From NCBI GenBank assembly GCA_900546415.1, contig URCY01000043.1, forward strand, positions 1 through 16,561: a DNA stretch of 16,561 bases. Direction: 5' to 3'. Below, piece after piece: positions 6,370 through 14,219 of the stretch (position 1 is the stretch's first letter; each line of letters starts with the position of its first letter). The notes beneath the pieces are model-generated. The model searched no databases. It saw nothing but the letters and a program-made list of their open reading frames with translations, and was not told the DNA's origin. Source of the stretch: an uncultured Eubacteriales bacterium. GTDB lineage: Bacteria; Bacillota; Clostridia; Oscillospirales; Oscillospiraceae. Both the position numbers and the translations under genes were made by a program.

Positions 6370-7746
6370 ATGGAATACCGGATCGAGCACGATTCCATGG
6401 GCGAGATGCGCGTTCCCGCCGACCGTCTCTGGGCGGCGCAGACGCAGAGAAGCCACGAAAACTTCAGGATCGGCGTGGATATTGAGACCATGCCGCGCGA
6501 GATCACCCATGCCTTCGGCATTCTGAAGAAGGCGGCGGCGCTTGCAAACGCCGCCCTCAAGCCCGAAAAAATGACGCAGGAGAAGCTTAAGGCCATCTGC
6601 ACCGCATGCGACGAGGTCATCTCCGGCGAGCTGAACAGCCATTTTCCGCTCGTCGTCTGGCAGACCGGCTCCGGCACGCAGTCGAACATGAACGCCAACG
6701 AGGTCATCGCAAACCGCGCCAATCAGCTCGCGGGCGCGAGGCTCTGCCATCCGAACGACGACATCAACATGAGCCAGTCTTCCAACGACACCTTCCCGAC
6801 GGCCATGCATATTTCCGCGGTGCTTGCCATTGAGGACAAGCTGCTGCCCGCCGTCGAGCTTTTGATCGGCACGTTCAAGCGCCTTGAGGCCGAGAACGAC
6901 GATATCGTCAAGTCCGGCCGCACGCATTTGCAGGACGCCACGCCGATCAAGTTCAGTCAGGAGATCTCCGGCTGGCGCTCGAGCCTTGAGCGCGACGCCG
7001 AGCTGCTGCGCATGGCCGTCAAACCCCTTCATGAACTGGCGCTGGGCGGCACGGCCGTCGGCACCGGCCTGAACGCGCCGAAGGGCTTCTCCGAGCTGGT
7101 CGCGGCCAAGGTCGCCGAGCTGACCGGCAAGCCGTTCGTCACGGCCGAGAACAAGTTCCACGCGCTGACAAGCAAGGACGAGCTGGTCTTTGCGCACGGC
7201 GCGATCAAGGCGACGGCCTGCGACATGATGAAGATCGCAAACGACGTCCGCTGGCTGGCAAGCGGCCCGCGCGACGGCCTCGGAGAGATCCACATCCCCG
7301 AGAACGAGCCTGGCTCTTCCATCATGCCCGGCAAGGTCAACCCCACGCAGTGCGAGGCCGTCACGATGGTCGCCGTGCAGGTCATGGGCAACGATGTCGC
7401 CGTCGGCATGGCCGCCTCTCAGGGCAACTTTGAGCTGAACGTGTTCATGCCCGTCGCGGCCTACAATTTCCTGCAATCGGCGCGTCTGCTGGCCGAGGCG
7501 ATCGTCTCGTTCAACAACAACTGCGCCGTCGGCATCACTGCCAACCGCGAGAAGATGCATCACAACCTTTATAACTCCCTGATGCTCGTCACTGCGCTGA
7601 ACCCCTACATCGGCTATGAAAACGCCGCGAAAACCGCAAAAAAGGCGTTCAAGGACAACATTTCGCTCAAGGAAGCCTGCGTGGAGCTGGGCTTCCTGAC
7701 GGCCGAGCGCTTCGACGAGGTCTTCCATCCGGAGCAGATGGTCTGA
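6370..7746 (+). CDS. fumC: Class II fumarate hydratase (fumarase C)
   Basis: The protein has 458 residues, the normal class II length. It carries SGSGTQSNMNANE (100-112), SSNDTFPT (137-144), the GRTHLQDA helix with His186, and the fumarate-lyase signature GSSIMPGKVNPTQ (316-328), whose Ser317/Ser318 is the catalytic region. It is the oxygen-stable, iron-free type that interconverts malate and fumarate in the cytosol. The ribosome site AGGGGA lies 9 nt before the ATG, 19 nt after the mdh stop. Aspartase shares this fold, but the overall pattern and the neighbours favour fumarase. In this operon it would run in the dehydrating direction and feed fumarate to the reductase encoded downstream. Confidence 0.95.
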   Translation: MEYRIEHDSMGEMRVPADRLWAAQTQRSHENFRIGVDIETMPREITHAFGILKKAAALANAALKPEKMTQEKLKAICTACDEVISGELNSHFPLVVWQTGSGTQSNMNANEVIANRANQLAGARLCHPNDDINMSQSSNDTFPTAMHISAVLAIEDKLLPAVELLIGTFKRLEAENDDIVKSGRTHLQDATPIKFSQEISGWRSSLERDAELLRMAVKPLHELALGGTAVGTGLNAPKGFSELVAAKVAELTGKPFVTAENKFHALTSKDELVFAHGAIKATACDMMKIANDVRWLASGPRDGLGEIHIPENEPGSSIMPGKVNPTQCEAVTMVAVQVMGNDVAVGMAASQGNFELNVFMPVAAYNFLQSARLLAEAIVSFNNNCAVGITANREKMHHNLYNSLMLVTALNPYIGYENAAKTAKKAFKDNISLKEACVELGFLTAERFDEVFHPEQMV

Positions 7747-7764
7747 CGGGATCGGGAGGCAACT

Positions 7765-8568
7765 ATGAAAGTCAGTTATTTCCCCGGCTGCACGCTGCGC
7801 AACAAGGCGCGCGACCTCGACCGGTACGCGCGCGCCAGCGCCGAGGCGCTGGGTATCGAGCTTTGCGAGCTGCCGGAATGGCAGTGCTGCGGCGGCGTGT
7901 TCGTCAGCGCCAAGGACGAGATCGCCTCGAAGCTGCCGAGCGTCCGCGCCCTGATCGCGGCGCGCGACGAGGGCCGGCCCCTGGTCACGGTCTGCTCCGC
8001 GTGCCACAACGTCATCAAGCAGACCAACGACGCCATGCAGCACGACACGGCCTTTGCTTCTGCCGTGAACGCCTATCTTGCGCAGGAGAAGCAGCCGCCG
8101 CTGCCGTACCACGGCGAGACGCAGGCGGTGCACTATCTCGAGCTGCTGCGCGACACGGTCGGCTTTGAGAACATCAAGGCGGCCGTGAAGCATCCGCTGA
8201 GCGGCCGGAAAATCGCGGCCTACTACGGCTGTATGCTCCTGCGTCCGTCGAAGGTGCTCGCCCTTGACGACCCGGAGAACCCGACGCTGCTCGAGGAGCT
8301 GCTGCGGGCGCTGGGCGCCGAGCCGGTCTACTATCCGCAGCGCAATGAGTGCTGCGGCGGCTATGTCGCGCTTGAGGACGCGGAATCGGCCAGAAAGAAG
8401 TCGAACGCCGTCAGCAACGGCGCGGCGGCGCACGGGGCGGAGGCCATCGTGACCGCCTGCCCGCTCTGCCGCTATAACCTTGTGAAAAACGGGAGCGCCG
8501 TGCCGGTGATCTATTTCACCGAGCTGCTGGCAGAGGCGCTCGGCGTGAAGGAGAATGTTGATGGATAA
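7765..8568 (+). CDS. hdrB: Heterodisulfide reductase subunit B-like protein (two CCG domains)
   Basis: The protein has 267 residues with GGGAGG just upstream of the ATG. Both cysteine-rich CCG motifs are complete: Cys9, Cys41-Cys42, Cys77-X2-Cys80, and Cys156, Cys196-Cys197, Cys232-X2-Cys235. In methanogen HdrB these residues bind two non-cubane 4Fe-4S clusters at which CoM-S-S-CoB is cleaved. The same domain forms SdhE/MfrE of type-E succinate or fumarate enzymes and the C-terminal half of TfrB of thiol:fumarate reductase. Because a fumarate reductase is encoded in the same operon, this subunit may pass electrons to it rather than to a disulfide. It overlaps hdrC by 8 nt. The true electron acceptor is not shown by the sequence. 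Confidence 0.92.
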   Translation: MKVSYFPGCTLRNKARDLDRYARASAEALGIELCELPEWQCCGGVFVSAKDEIASKLPSVRALIAARDEGRPLVTVCSACHNVIKQTNDAMQHDTAFASAVNAYLAQEKQPPLPYHGETQAVHYLELLRDTVGFENIKAAVKHPLSGRKIAAYYGCMLLRPSKVLALDDPENPTLLEELLRALGAEPVYYPQRNECCGGYVALEDAESARKKSNAVSNGAAAHGAEAIVTACPLCRYNLVKNGSAVPVIYFTELLAEALGVKENVDG

Positions 8569-8953
8569 CAAAACAGAACGCCGGAAGGAGCAGCTTCTGC
8601 GCATGAGCGGCGTCAATCCGCTTAAATGTATGCGCTGCGGCAAATGCTCCGCGACCTGCCCGTCCTATGACGAGATGGAATATCATCCGCATGAGTTCGT
8701 GTACATGGTCGAAAAGGGCGACCTTGAGCCGCTGATGCGCTCAAGCTCGATCTATAAATGCCTGTCCTGCTTTGCCTGCGTGGATCGCTGCCCGAGAGGC
8801 GTCGAGCCGGCGAAGCTGGTCGAGGCGATCCGTGTGATGGTCGTGCGCGAAAAGGACGGCAATCACCTGACGCCGGACGCGATCCCCGCCCTGCTCGACG
8901 ACGAAATGCCGCAGCAGGCGCTGATGAGCGCCCTGCGCAAATATGCAAAGTAA
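8561..8953 (+). CDS. hdrC: Heterodisulfide reductase subunit C-like 4Fe-4S protein
   Basis: The protein has 130 residues from the ATG at 8561, which has GGAG 7 nt upstream; the ATG at 8555 would leave a single base after that site. It carries two full 4Fe-4S motifs: Cys23/26/29/33 and Cys67/70/73/77, the last of each followed by Pro. Family HdrC carries electrons from HdrA to HdrB. It is compact, shorter than the roughly 180 residues usual in methanogens. The start lies inside the end of hdrB (overlap 8 nt), so the two are probably translated together in equal amounts. The C-terminal tail after residue 95 is polar and helical. Confidence 0.92.
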   Translation: MDNKTERRKEQLLRMSGVNPLKCMRCGKCSATCPSYDEMEYHPHEFVYMVEKGDLEPLMRSSSIYKCLSCFACVDRCPRGVEPAKLVEAIRVMVVREKDGNHLTPDAIPALLDDEMPQQALMSALRKYAK

Positions 8954-8965
8954 GGAGGCGACGGA

Positions 8966-10963
8966 ATGATGCAGCGAATCGGAGTGTTTGTGTGCCATTG
9001 CGGCACGAATATCGCCGGAACGGTGGACGTCAAGGCCGTCGCCGAGGCAATGAAGCGGGAGCCGGGCGTCGTTTTTGCGACGGATTACCAGTATATGTGC
9101 TCCCAGGCGGGTCAGAACATGATCCAGGACGCGGTGCGCGAGCATAAGCTGACCGGCATCGTGGTCTGCTCGTGCTCTCCGCGTATGCACGAGGCGACCT
9201 TCCGCAAGACGGCGGCCGCAGCGGGCATCAACTCCTATATGGTCGAGATCGCCAACATCCGCGAGCAGTGCTCCTGGGTGCATAAGGATATGCAGACCGG
9301 CACCGAAAAGGCCATCATCCTCGCCCGCACGGCGGTCGCCAAGGTCAACCTGAACGCGCCGCTGACGCCGGGCGAAAGCCCCGTGACCAAGCGCGCGCTC
9401 GTCATCGGCGGCGGCATCGCGGGTATTCAGACCGCGCTCGACATCGCCGACGCGGGCTTCCCGGTCGACATCGTCGAGACGAAGCCGACCATCGGCGGTA
9501 AAATGGCGCAGCTCGACAAGACCTTCCCGACGCTCGACTGCGCGGCGTGCATCCTGACGCCGAAGATGGTCGACGTCGCCCAGAACGACAAGATCCGCAT
9601 TTTCTCTTATTCCGAGGTCACGGCCGTCAAGGGCTTCGTGGGCAATTTCGACGTGACGATCAAGCGCAAGCCGCGCTACGTCAACGAGGACGTCTGCACC
9701 GGCTGCGGCCTGTGCACCGAGAAGTGCCCGCAGAAGAAGGTCCCCAACGAGTTCAACCTCGGCATGGACAACCGCCATGCCATCTATATCCCGTTTGCGC
9801 AGGCCGTGCCGAAGGTCGCGGTCATCGACCCGAACTACTGCATGATGCTCAAGACGGGCAAGTGCGGCATCTGCTCGAAGGTCTGCGGCGTGAAGGCCAT
9901 CAATTACGAGGCCAAGGAGGAATTCGTCGAGGAAAAATACGGCGCGATCGTCGTGGCGACGGGCTTCAACCCGATCTCCATGGAGCCGTTCGACGAGTTT
10001 GCCTACGCCCATTCCAAGGACGTCATCACGTCTCTGGAGCTGGAGCGCCTGATGAACGCGGCCGGCCCCACGGGCGGCACGCTGCTGCGCCCGTCCGACG
10101 GCGAGCATCCGCACACGATCGTTTTCGTGCAGTGCGTCGGCTCGCGCTGCGAGGCCTGCGCGCAGAAGGGCAAGGAATATTGCTCGAAGATCTGCTGCAT
10201 GTACACGGCCAAGCACGCCATGCTCATCCGCGACAAATATCCCGACACCGAGGTCTACGTGTTCTACATCGACGTGCGTACCCCCGGCAAGAATTTTGAC
10301 GAATTCTACCGCCGCGCGGTCGAGGAATACGGCGTACACTATATCAAGGGCATGGTCGGCAAGGTCTCGCCCGAGGGCAAGAAGCTCAAGGTGCAGGCGT
10401 CCGACCTGATCTACGGCAAGCAGCTGCACATCGACGCCGATCTGGTCGTTCTTGCGGCCGCCATCGAGCCGGACAAGTCCGCGCGCCCGCTGGCGACGAT
10501 GCTCACGGCCAGCATGGACACGAACGATTTCTTCACCGAGGCGCACCCAAAGCTCCGTCCGGTCGAAAGCCCGACGGCGGGCGTGTTCCTCTCCGGCACC
10601 TGCCAAGGCCCGAAGGACATCCCCGAGACCGTCTCGCAGGCCGGCGCTGCCGCCTCAAAGGTCATCGGCCTGCTCTGCAAGGATAAGCTCATGGGCAATC
10701 CCTGCGTCGCGCATTCCGACGAAATGATGTGCAACGGCTGCTCCACCTGCGAAAAGGTCTGCCCCTACGGCGCGATCACCTATCAGGACAAGGAATTCCG
10801 GATGCCGAACCGCACCACCCGCGTGCGCCGCGTCGCCGTGGTCAACGAGGCGGTCTGTCAGGGCTGCGGCGCGTGTACGGTCGCCTGCATGTCCGGCGCG
10901 ATGGATCTGCGCGGCTTCAGCACGAAACAAATCATGGCGGAGGTTGACGCAATATGCAAGTGA
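8966..10963 (+). CDS. hdrA: Heterodisulfide reductase subunit A-like flavin-bifurcating protein
   Basis: The protein has 665 residues, the usual HdrA length; GGAGG lies 7 nt before the ATG. The N-terminal domain carries CHCGTN (Cys10, Cys12) and CSCSPRMHE (Cys68, Cys70). The FAD loop GGGIAG is at 148-153, followed by the HdrA hallmark GGKMAQLDKTFPTLDC (177-192). Inserted ferredoxin-type clusters are Cys244/247/250/254 and Cys292/300/303/307. The YCSKICC segment (405-411) is also typical. The C-terminal ferredoxin domain has Cys589/592/595/599 and Cys631/634/637/641. In characterised complexes this FAD splits electron pairs between a high-potential branch (HdrBC) and ferredoxin. Two extra cysteines (395, 398) follow CVGSR. 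It overlaps the next gene by 10 nt. Confidence 0.95.
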   Translation: MMQRIGVFVCHCGTNIAGTVDVKAVAEAMKREPGVVFATDYQYMCSQAGQNMIQDAVREHKLTGIVVCSCSPRMHEATFRKTAAAAGINSYMVEIANIREQCSWVHKDMQTGTEKAIILARTAVAKVNLNAPLTPGESPVTKRALVIGGGIAGIQTALDIADAGFPVDIVETKPTIGGKMAQLDKTFPTLDCAACILTPKMVDVAQNDKIRIFSYSEVTAVKGFVGNFDVTIKRKPRYVNEDVCTGCGLCTEKCPQKKVPNEFNLGMDNRHAIYIPFAQAVPKVAVIDPNYCMMLKTGKCGICSKVCGVKAINYEAKEEFVEEKYGAIVVATGFNPISMEPFDEFAYAHSKDVITSLELERLMNAAGPTGGTLLRPSDGEHPHTIVFVQCVGSRCEACAQKGKEYCSKICCMYTAKHAMLIRDKYPDTEVYVFYIDVRTPGKNFDEFYRRAVEEYGVHYIKGMVGKVSPEGKKLKVQASDLIYGKQLHIDADLVVLAAAIEPDKSARPLATMLTASMDTNDFFTEAHPKLRPVESPTAGVFLSGTCQGPKDIPETVSQAGAAASKVIGLLCKDKLMGNPCVAHSDEMMCNGCSTCEKVCPYGAITYQDKEFRMPNRTTRVRRVAVVNEAVCQGCGACTVACMSGAMDLRGFSTKQIMAEVDAICK

Positions 10964-11388
10964 ACGAATATAAGCCCCTGATCGTGGCCTTCTGCTGCAA
11001 CTGGTGCTCCTACGCCGGTGCCGACCTCGCCGGCAACAACCGTCTGGCCTATCCGGCCGAGGTCAAGATCATCCGCGTGCCGTGCTCCTGCCGCGTGAAC
11101 CCGATGTTCATCCTGCGCGCCTTCCAGCGCGGCGCGGACGGCGTGATCCTGTGCGGCTGCCATCCCGGCGACTGCCACTATACCTCCGGCAACTATTATG
11201 CCCGCCGCCGTATGGCGCTGCTGTTCTCGATGCTCGATTTCCTCGGCATCGAGCGCGAGCGCACGCGCGTCGAGTGGGTCAGCGCCGCTGAGGGCGCAAA
11301 ATTCGCCGCGACGATGAACGACTTTGTCAAGACCGTCGCCTCGCTCGGCGAGAACAAGAGATTGGAGGATCTGCGATGCAAGAAGTGA
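10954..11388 (+). CDS. flxD: MvhD/FlxD-like 2Fe-2S electron-transfer subunit
   Basis: The 144-residue protein matches the methyl-viologen hydrogenase delta subunit family: FCCNWCSYAGAD (13-24), PCSCRVNP (43-50), and GADGVILCGCHPGDCHY (60-76). Cysteines 14, 15, 18, 44, 67, 69 and 74 are candidates for its 2Fe-2S cluster. In known complexes this subunit docks on HdrA and receives electrons from a hydrogenase, formate dehydrogenase or, in Flx complexes, an NADH module. No hydrogenase large subunit is present here, while NADH-module genes follow, so the FlxD role fits. PCSCR has Cys46 where I recall Gly in most relatives. It overlaps hdrA by 10 nt and the next gene by 13 nt. Confidence 0.92.
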   Translation: MQVNEYKPLIVAFCCNWCSYAGADLAGNNRLAYPAEVKIIRVPCSCRVNPMFILRAFQRGADGVILCGCHPGDCHYTSGNYYARRRMALLFSMLDFLGIERERTRVEWVSAAEGAKFAATMNDFVKTVASLGENKRLEDLRCKK

Positions 11389-12359
11389 ACAAGCTCGTGG
11401 AACGGGCGTCGGCTCTGCTTGCCGACGGAACGGTCGACCGCGTGCTCGGCTGGAAGGCCGGTGAATTCGGCTACGACGTGACGCCCGCCGTGTTCCGCAG
11501 CGCGCAGGAGCTGGAGCAGTCGTTCGTCTGGAACGATTTCTGCGGCGCGAATTTTTCCAAATATCTCGTGAAGGAGACGCTCGGCGAGGGGAAGGTTCTG
11601 GTCTTCCTGAAACCCTGCGACACCTATAGCTTCAACCAGCTCCTGACGGAGCACCGCTTCGACCGCGAAAAGGTCTACGCAATCGGCGTGCCCTGCGACG
11701 GAATGCTCGACGGCGGCAAGCTGCGCGACCGCGCAGGGGAGCTGGCCTCGTTCGCCGTCGAAGGCGACACGGTCACGGTCGAAACGCTCTATGACGGCAC
11801 GCTTACGCTGCCGCGCGCGGAGCTGCTGCCCGACCGCTGCGTCAACTGCAAGTCCAAGAAGCACGTCGCCTATGACGAGTTGCTCGGCGAGGACGGCGAC
11901 GTGCTCGACTCGCACCGCTTCGACGAGGTCGAGCGGCTCGAGCGCATGACCGCCGACGAGCGCTATGCCTTCTGGCAGAACGAGCTTTCGCGCTGCATCC
12001 GTTGCAACGCCTGCCGCGACGTCTGTCCGGCCTGCACCTGCGAAAAGTGCGTGTTCGACAACCCGAATTCCGGCGTGGAGAACAAGGCGGCGGCCAACTC
12101 CTTTGAAGAAAAGCTGTTCCACATCATCCGCGCCTTCCATGTGGCCGGGCGCTGCACGGATTGCGGCGAATGCTCCCGCGTCTGCCCGCAGCATATCCCG
12201 CTGCATCTGCTCAACCGCAAATTCATCCACGACATCGACCGCTTCTACGGCGACTATCAGGCCGGCGCGGAGGTCGGTAGCCGTGCGCCGATTGTCAACT
12301 ATTCCAAGGACGATCTCGAGCCGTCCGAGGCGGCGGAAAGGAGCGGAGCCAATGCGTAA
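11376..12359 (+). CDS. flxC: FlxC-like 4Fe-4S dicluster protein
   Basis: The protein has 327 residues. Residues 1-200 include KPCD (79-82), GVPCDG (104-109) and DRCVNCK (153-159), a pattern like the beta subunits of F420 hydrogenase/formate dehydrogenase. The second part has two 4Fe-4S motifs: Cys207/210/213/217 and Cys260/263/266/270. A further cysteine group (220, 222, 225) lies between them. In the Desulfovibrio HdrABC-FlxABCD system two such proteins relay electrons between the NADH-oxidising FlxA and FlxD. The assignment to FlxC rather than FlxB rests on gene order (hdr, then D, C, B, A) and is tentative. It overlaps both neighbours (13 nt and 8 nt). Confidence 0.75.
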   Translation: MQEVNKLVERASALLADGTVDRVLGWKAGEFGYDVTPAVFRSAQELEQSFVWNDFCGANFSKYLVKETLGEGKVLVFLKPCDTYSFNQLLTEHRFDREKVYAIGVPCDGMLDGGKLRDRAGELASFAVEGDTVTVETLYDGTLTLPRAELLPDRCVNCKSKKHVAYDELLGEDGDVLDSHRFDEVERLERMTADERYAFWQNELSRCIRCNACRDVCPACTCEKCVFDNPNSGVENKAAANSFEEKLFHIIRAFHVAGRCTDCGECSRVCPQHIPLHLLNRKFIHDIDRFYGDYQAGAEVGSRAPIVNYSKDDLEPSEAAERSGANA

Positions 12360-13377
12360 GATTGCAATCGAACAGCTCGACGCGCTGTTTGCCGCGATTT
12401 CGTCGGCCATGCCGCTGTATCTGCCGGTCGACACAAAGGGCGGCGCGAAATTCGACTGCTGGACGCCGGAGAAGACCCTCTCCGACAAGCTGAACACCGT
12501 CCGCAGCGCGAAGGATCTCTTCTTCCCGCAGACGGAGAACCTGATGGATTTCAAGGTCTCGGGCAAGAAGGTCGAGATCATCGACACCCGCCGCGAGGAC
12601 GAGGATTTCGCCGTTTTCGGCGTGCGCGCCTGCGACGTGCGCAGTCTGGCCGTGCTCGACCGTGTGTTCCTCGCCGAGCCGGTCGACAGCTTCTATAAAA
12701 ACCGCCGCGATCACGGCATCATCCTCTCCATGGCCTGCACGCGCCCGGCCGAGACGTGCTTCTGCGGCACCTTCGGCATCGACGCGGCCGCCCCGGAGGG
12801 CGACGTGGTCTGCTACCGCACGGCCGATGCGCTCTATCTGGACGCCAAGACCGAGAAGGGCGCGGCGCTGCTTGCCCGCGTGGCCGACCTGACCGCCGAG
12901 TGCGGCGACGAGGCCGTGCTCGAGCAGCAGAAGCTCATCCGCGAGCGTCTGGCAAAGCTGCCGCTTGCCGGGCTGTCCGCCGAGGCCTTCGGCGCGGGCA
13001 AGACCGACCGGTTCTTTGGCGCGCCGGAGTGGAAGGAGCTTTCCGAGTCCTGCTTAGGCTGCGGAACCTGCACCTTCGTCTGCCCGACCTGCCAGTGCTA
13101 CGACATCAAGGATTTTGACACCGGAAACGGCATCACGCGCTTCCGTTGCTGGGACTCGTGCATGTATTCCGAGTTCACGAAGATGTCCGCCGGTCAGCCG
13201 CGTCTGACCCAGCTCGAGCGCTTCCGCCAGCGCTTTATGCACAAGCTGGTCTATTTCCCCACGAACAACGACGGCATGTTCTCCTGCGTCGGCTGCGGCC
13301 GCTGCGTGGCCAAGTGCCCGATCCACATGAACATCGTCAAGGTTATGAAGCGCTTAGGAGGGCAGGAACATGCTTGA
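12352..13377 (+). CDS. flxB: FlxB-like (AsrA/HydB-type) 4Fe-4S dicluster protein
   Basis: The protein has 341 residues from the ATG at 12352. Longer readings upstream run through the previous gene in another frame and were rejected; AAAGGAG lies upstream. FGVRACDVRSL (89-99) and TCFCGTFG (135-142) are typical of the anaerobic sulfite reductase A / sulfhydrogenase beta family. C-terminal clusters are Cys234/237/240/244 and Cys312/315/318/322. These proteins pair with an AsrB/FlxA-type FAD-NAD reductase, and exactly such a gene follows with an 8-nt overlap. The role would be to carry electrons from NADH via FlxA towards FlxD and HdrA. No sulfite reductase catalytic subunit (AsrC) is nearby, so sulfite reduction is unlikely. 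Confidence 0.82.
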   Translation: MRKIAIEQLDALFAAISSAMPLYLPVDTKGGAKFDCWTPEKTLSDKLNTVRSAKDLFFPQTENLMDFKVSGKKVEIIDTRREDEDFAVFGVRACDVRSLAVLDRVFLAEPVDSFYKNRRDHGIILSMACTRPAETCFCGTFGIDAAAPEGDVVCYRTADALYLDAKTEKGAALLARVADLTAECGDEAVLEQQKLIRERLAKLPLAGLSAEAFGAGKTDRFFGAPEWKELSESCLGCGTCTFVCPTCQCYDIKDFDTGNGITRFRCWDSCMYSEFTKMSAGQPRLTQLERFRQRFMHKLVYFPTNNDGMFSCVGCGRCVAKCPIHMNIVKVMKRLGGQEHA

Positions 13378-14203
13378 GAGAAACGATCCGCTGATCCCCG
13401 TGATCGGCGAGGTGACCGACATCCGCATCGACACGCCCGATGTCAAGACCTTCCGCGTGGTCACGCCGGACGGGAAAAAGCCGTTTGAGCACAAGCCGGG
13501 GCAGTGCGCCATGCTCTCGATCCCCGGCGTCGGCGAGGCGATGTTCTCCATCACCTCCTCCCCGACAAACGAGGAATTTATGGAATTCTCCATCAAGAAG
13601 TGCGGCTGCGTGACGCAGTGGCTGCATTCCATGGACGTCGGCCAGCAGATCACGATCCGCGGGCCTTACGGCCGCCCCTTCCCCGTGGATACCGACTTTG
13701 CCGGGCGTGATCTGCTGTTCATCGCCGGCGGCATCGGCCTTGCGCCGCTGCGCTCGGTCATCAACTACTGCCGCCATTACCGCGACCGCTACGGCAGGAT
13801 CGACATCGTCTATGGCTCGCGCAGTATGCAGGATCTCGTCGACTACCGCGAGATCATCGAGGAATGGGCGAAGGACGAGAACGTGAACGTCCACCTGACG
13901 ATCGACCGCGAGCAGCCCGAGTGGGACGGCCACGTCGGCTTCGTGCCGAACTACGTCAAGGAGCTGGGCTTCCCGACGGACAAGATCGCCGTGCTCTGCG
14001 GCCCTCCCATCATGATCAAGTTCACGCTGGCCGGGCTTCAGGAGCTGGGCTTCGACAAAACGCAGGTCTACACGACCCTCGAGCTGCGCATGAAGTGCGG
14101 CATCGGCAAGTGCGGCCGCTGCAACGTCGGCTCGAAATACGTCTGCAAGGACGGCCCGGTCTTCCGCTGCGACGAGCTCGACGAGCTGCCCAACGAATAT
14201 TGA
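13370..14203 (+). CDS. flxA: FlxA-like FAD/NAD(P)H oxidoreductase with 2Fe-2S cluster
   Basis: The 277-residue protein is of the ferredoxin-reductase fold, AsrB/HydG/PyrK-like branch. MFSITSS (58-64) is the FAD-binding strand. AGGIGLAPLRS (119-129) is the dinucleotide loop, and LCGPPIMI (209-216) is the NAD(P) C-terminal motif. Cys243, Cys248, Cys251 and Cys259 form the usual C-terminal 2Fe-2S site. In the Flx complex this is the entry point that oxidises NADH. The NADH versus NADPH choice cannot be settled by eye. AGGAGGG lies inside the end of flxB, just ahead of the ATG. It overlaps flxB by 8 nt, and the FrdB-like gene follows within 16 nt. Confidence 0.9.
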   Translation: MLERNDPLIPVIGEVTDIRIDTPDVKTFRVVTPDGKKPFEHKPGQCAMLSIPGVGEAMFSITSSPTNEEFMEFSIKKCGCVTQWLHSMDVGQQITIRGPYGRPFPVDTDFAGRDLLFIAGGIGLAPLRSVINYCRHYRDRYGRIDIVYGSRSMQDLVDYREIIEEWAKDENVNVHLTIDREQPEWDGHVGFVPNYVKELGFPTDKIAVLCGPPIMIKFTLAGLQELGFDKTQVYTTLELRMKCGIGKCGRCNVGSKYVCKDGPVFRCDELDELPNEY

Positions 14204-14219
14204 GGAGGGAATGTCGGAT

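Noticed and set aside
5277..6722. 481-residue open frame on the minus strand opposite mdh and the start of fumC
   Set aside because: It runs through the AT-rich promoter region and has no family resemblance; the NAD loop and catalytic residues are on the plus strand.
6361..8643. 760-residue open frame on the minus strand opposite fumC and hdrB
   Set aside because: It is a mirror of strong GC-rich codon bias: low-complexity Arg/Ala/Leu/Asp-rich translation, no domain, no ribosome site. The plus-strand genes have clear catalytic motifs.
8741..10606. 621-residue open frame on the minus strand opposite hdrA
   Set aside because: Same codon-bias effect; the translation is rich in Arg, Asp, His and Val without recognisable motifs, while HdrA is unmistakable on the plus strand.
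7765..10963. Methanogen-type heterodisulfide reductase for CoM-S-S-CoB
   Set aside because: The surrounding genes are Firmicute-like, with no methanogenesis genes and an NADH module instead of a hydrogenase, so a CoM/CoB substrate is unlikely.
11965..12351. 129-residue upstream extension of the FlxB-like gene
   Set aside because: It lies inside the FlxC-like gene in another frame and reads as Arg/Ser/Thr-rich nonsense; the ATG at 12352 begins the family-like sequence.
12352..14203. Anaerobic sulfite reductase AsrAB
   Set aside because: The two proteins resemble AsrA and AsrB, but the siroheme subunit AsrC is absent and they sit inside an hdr-flx set.
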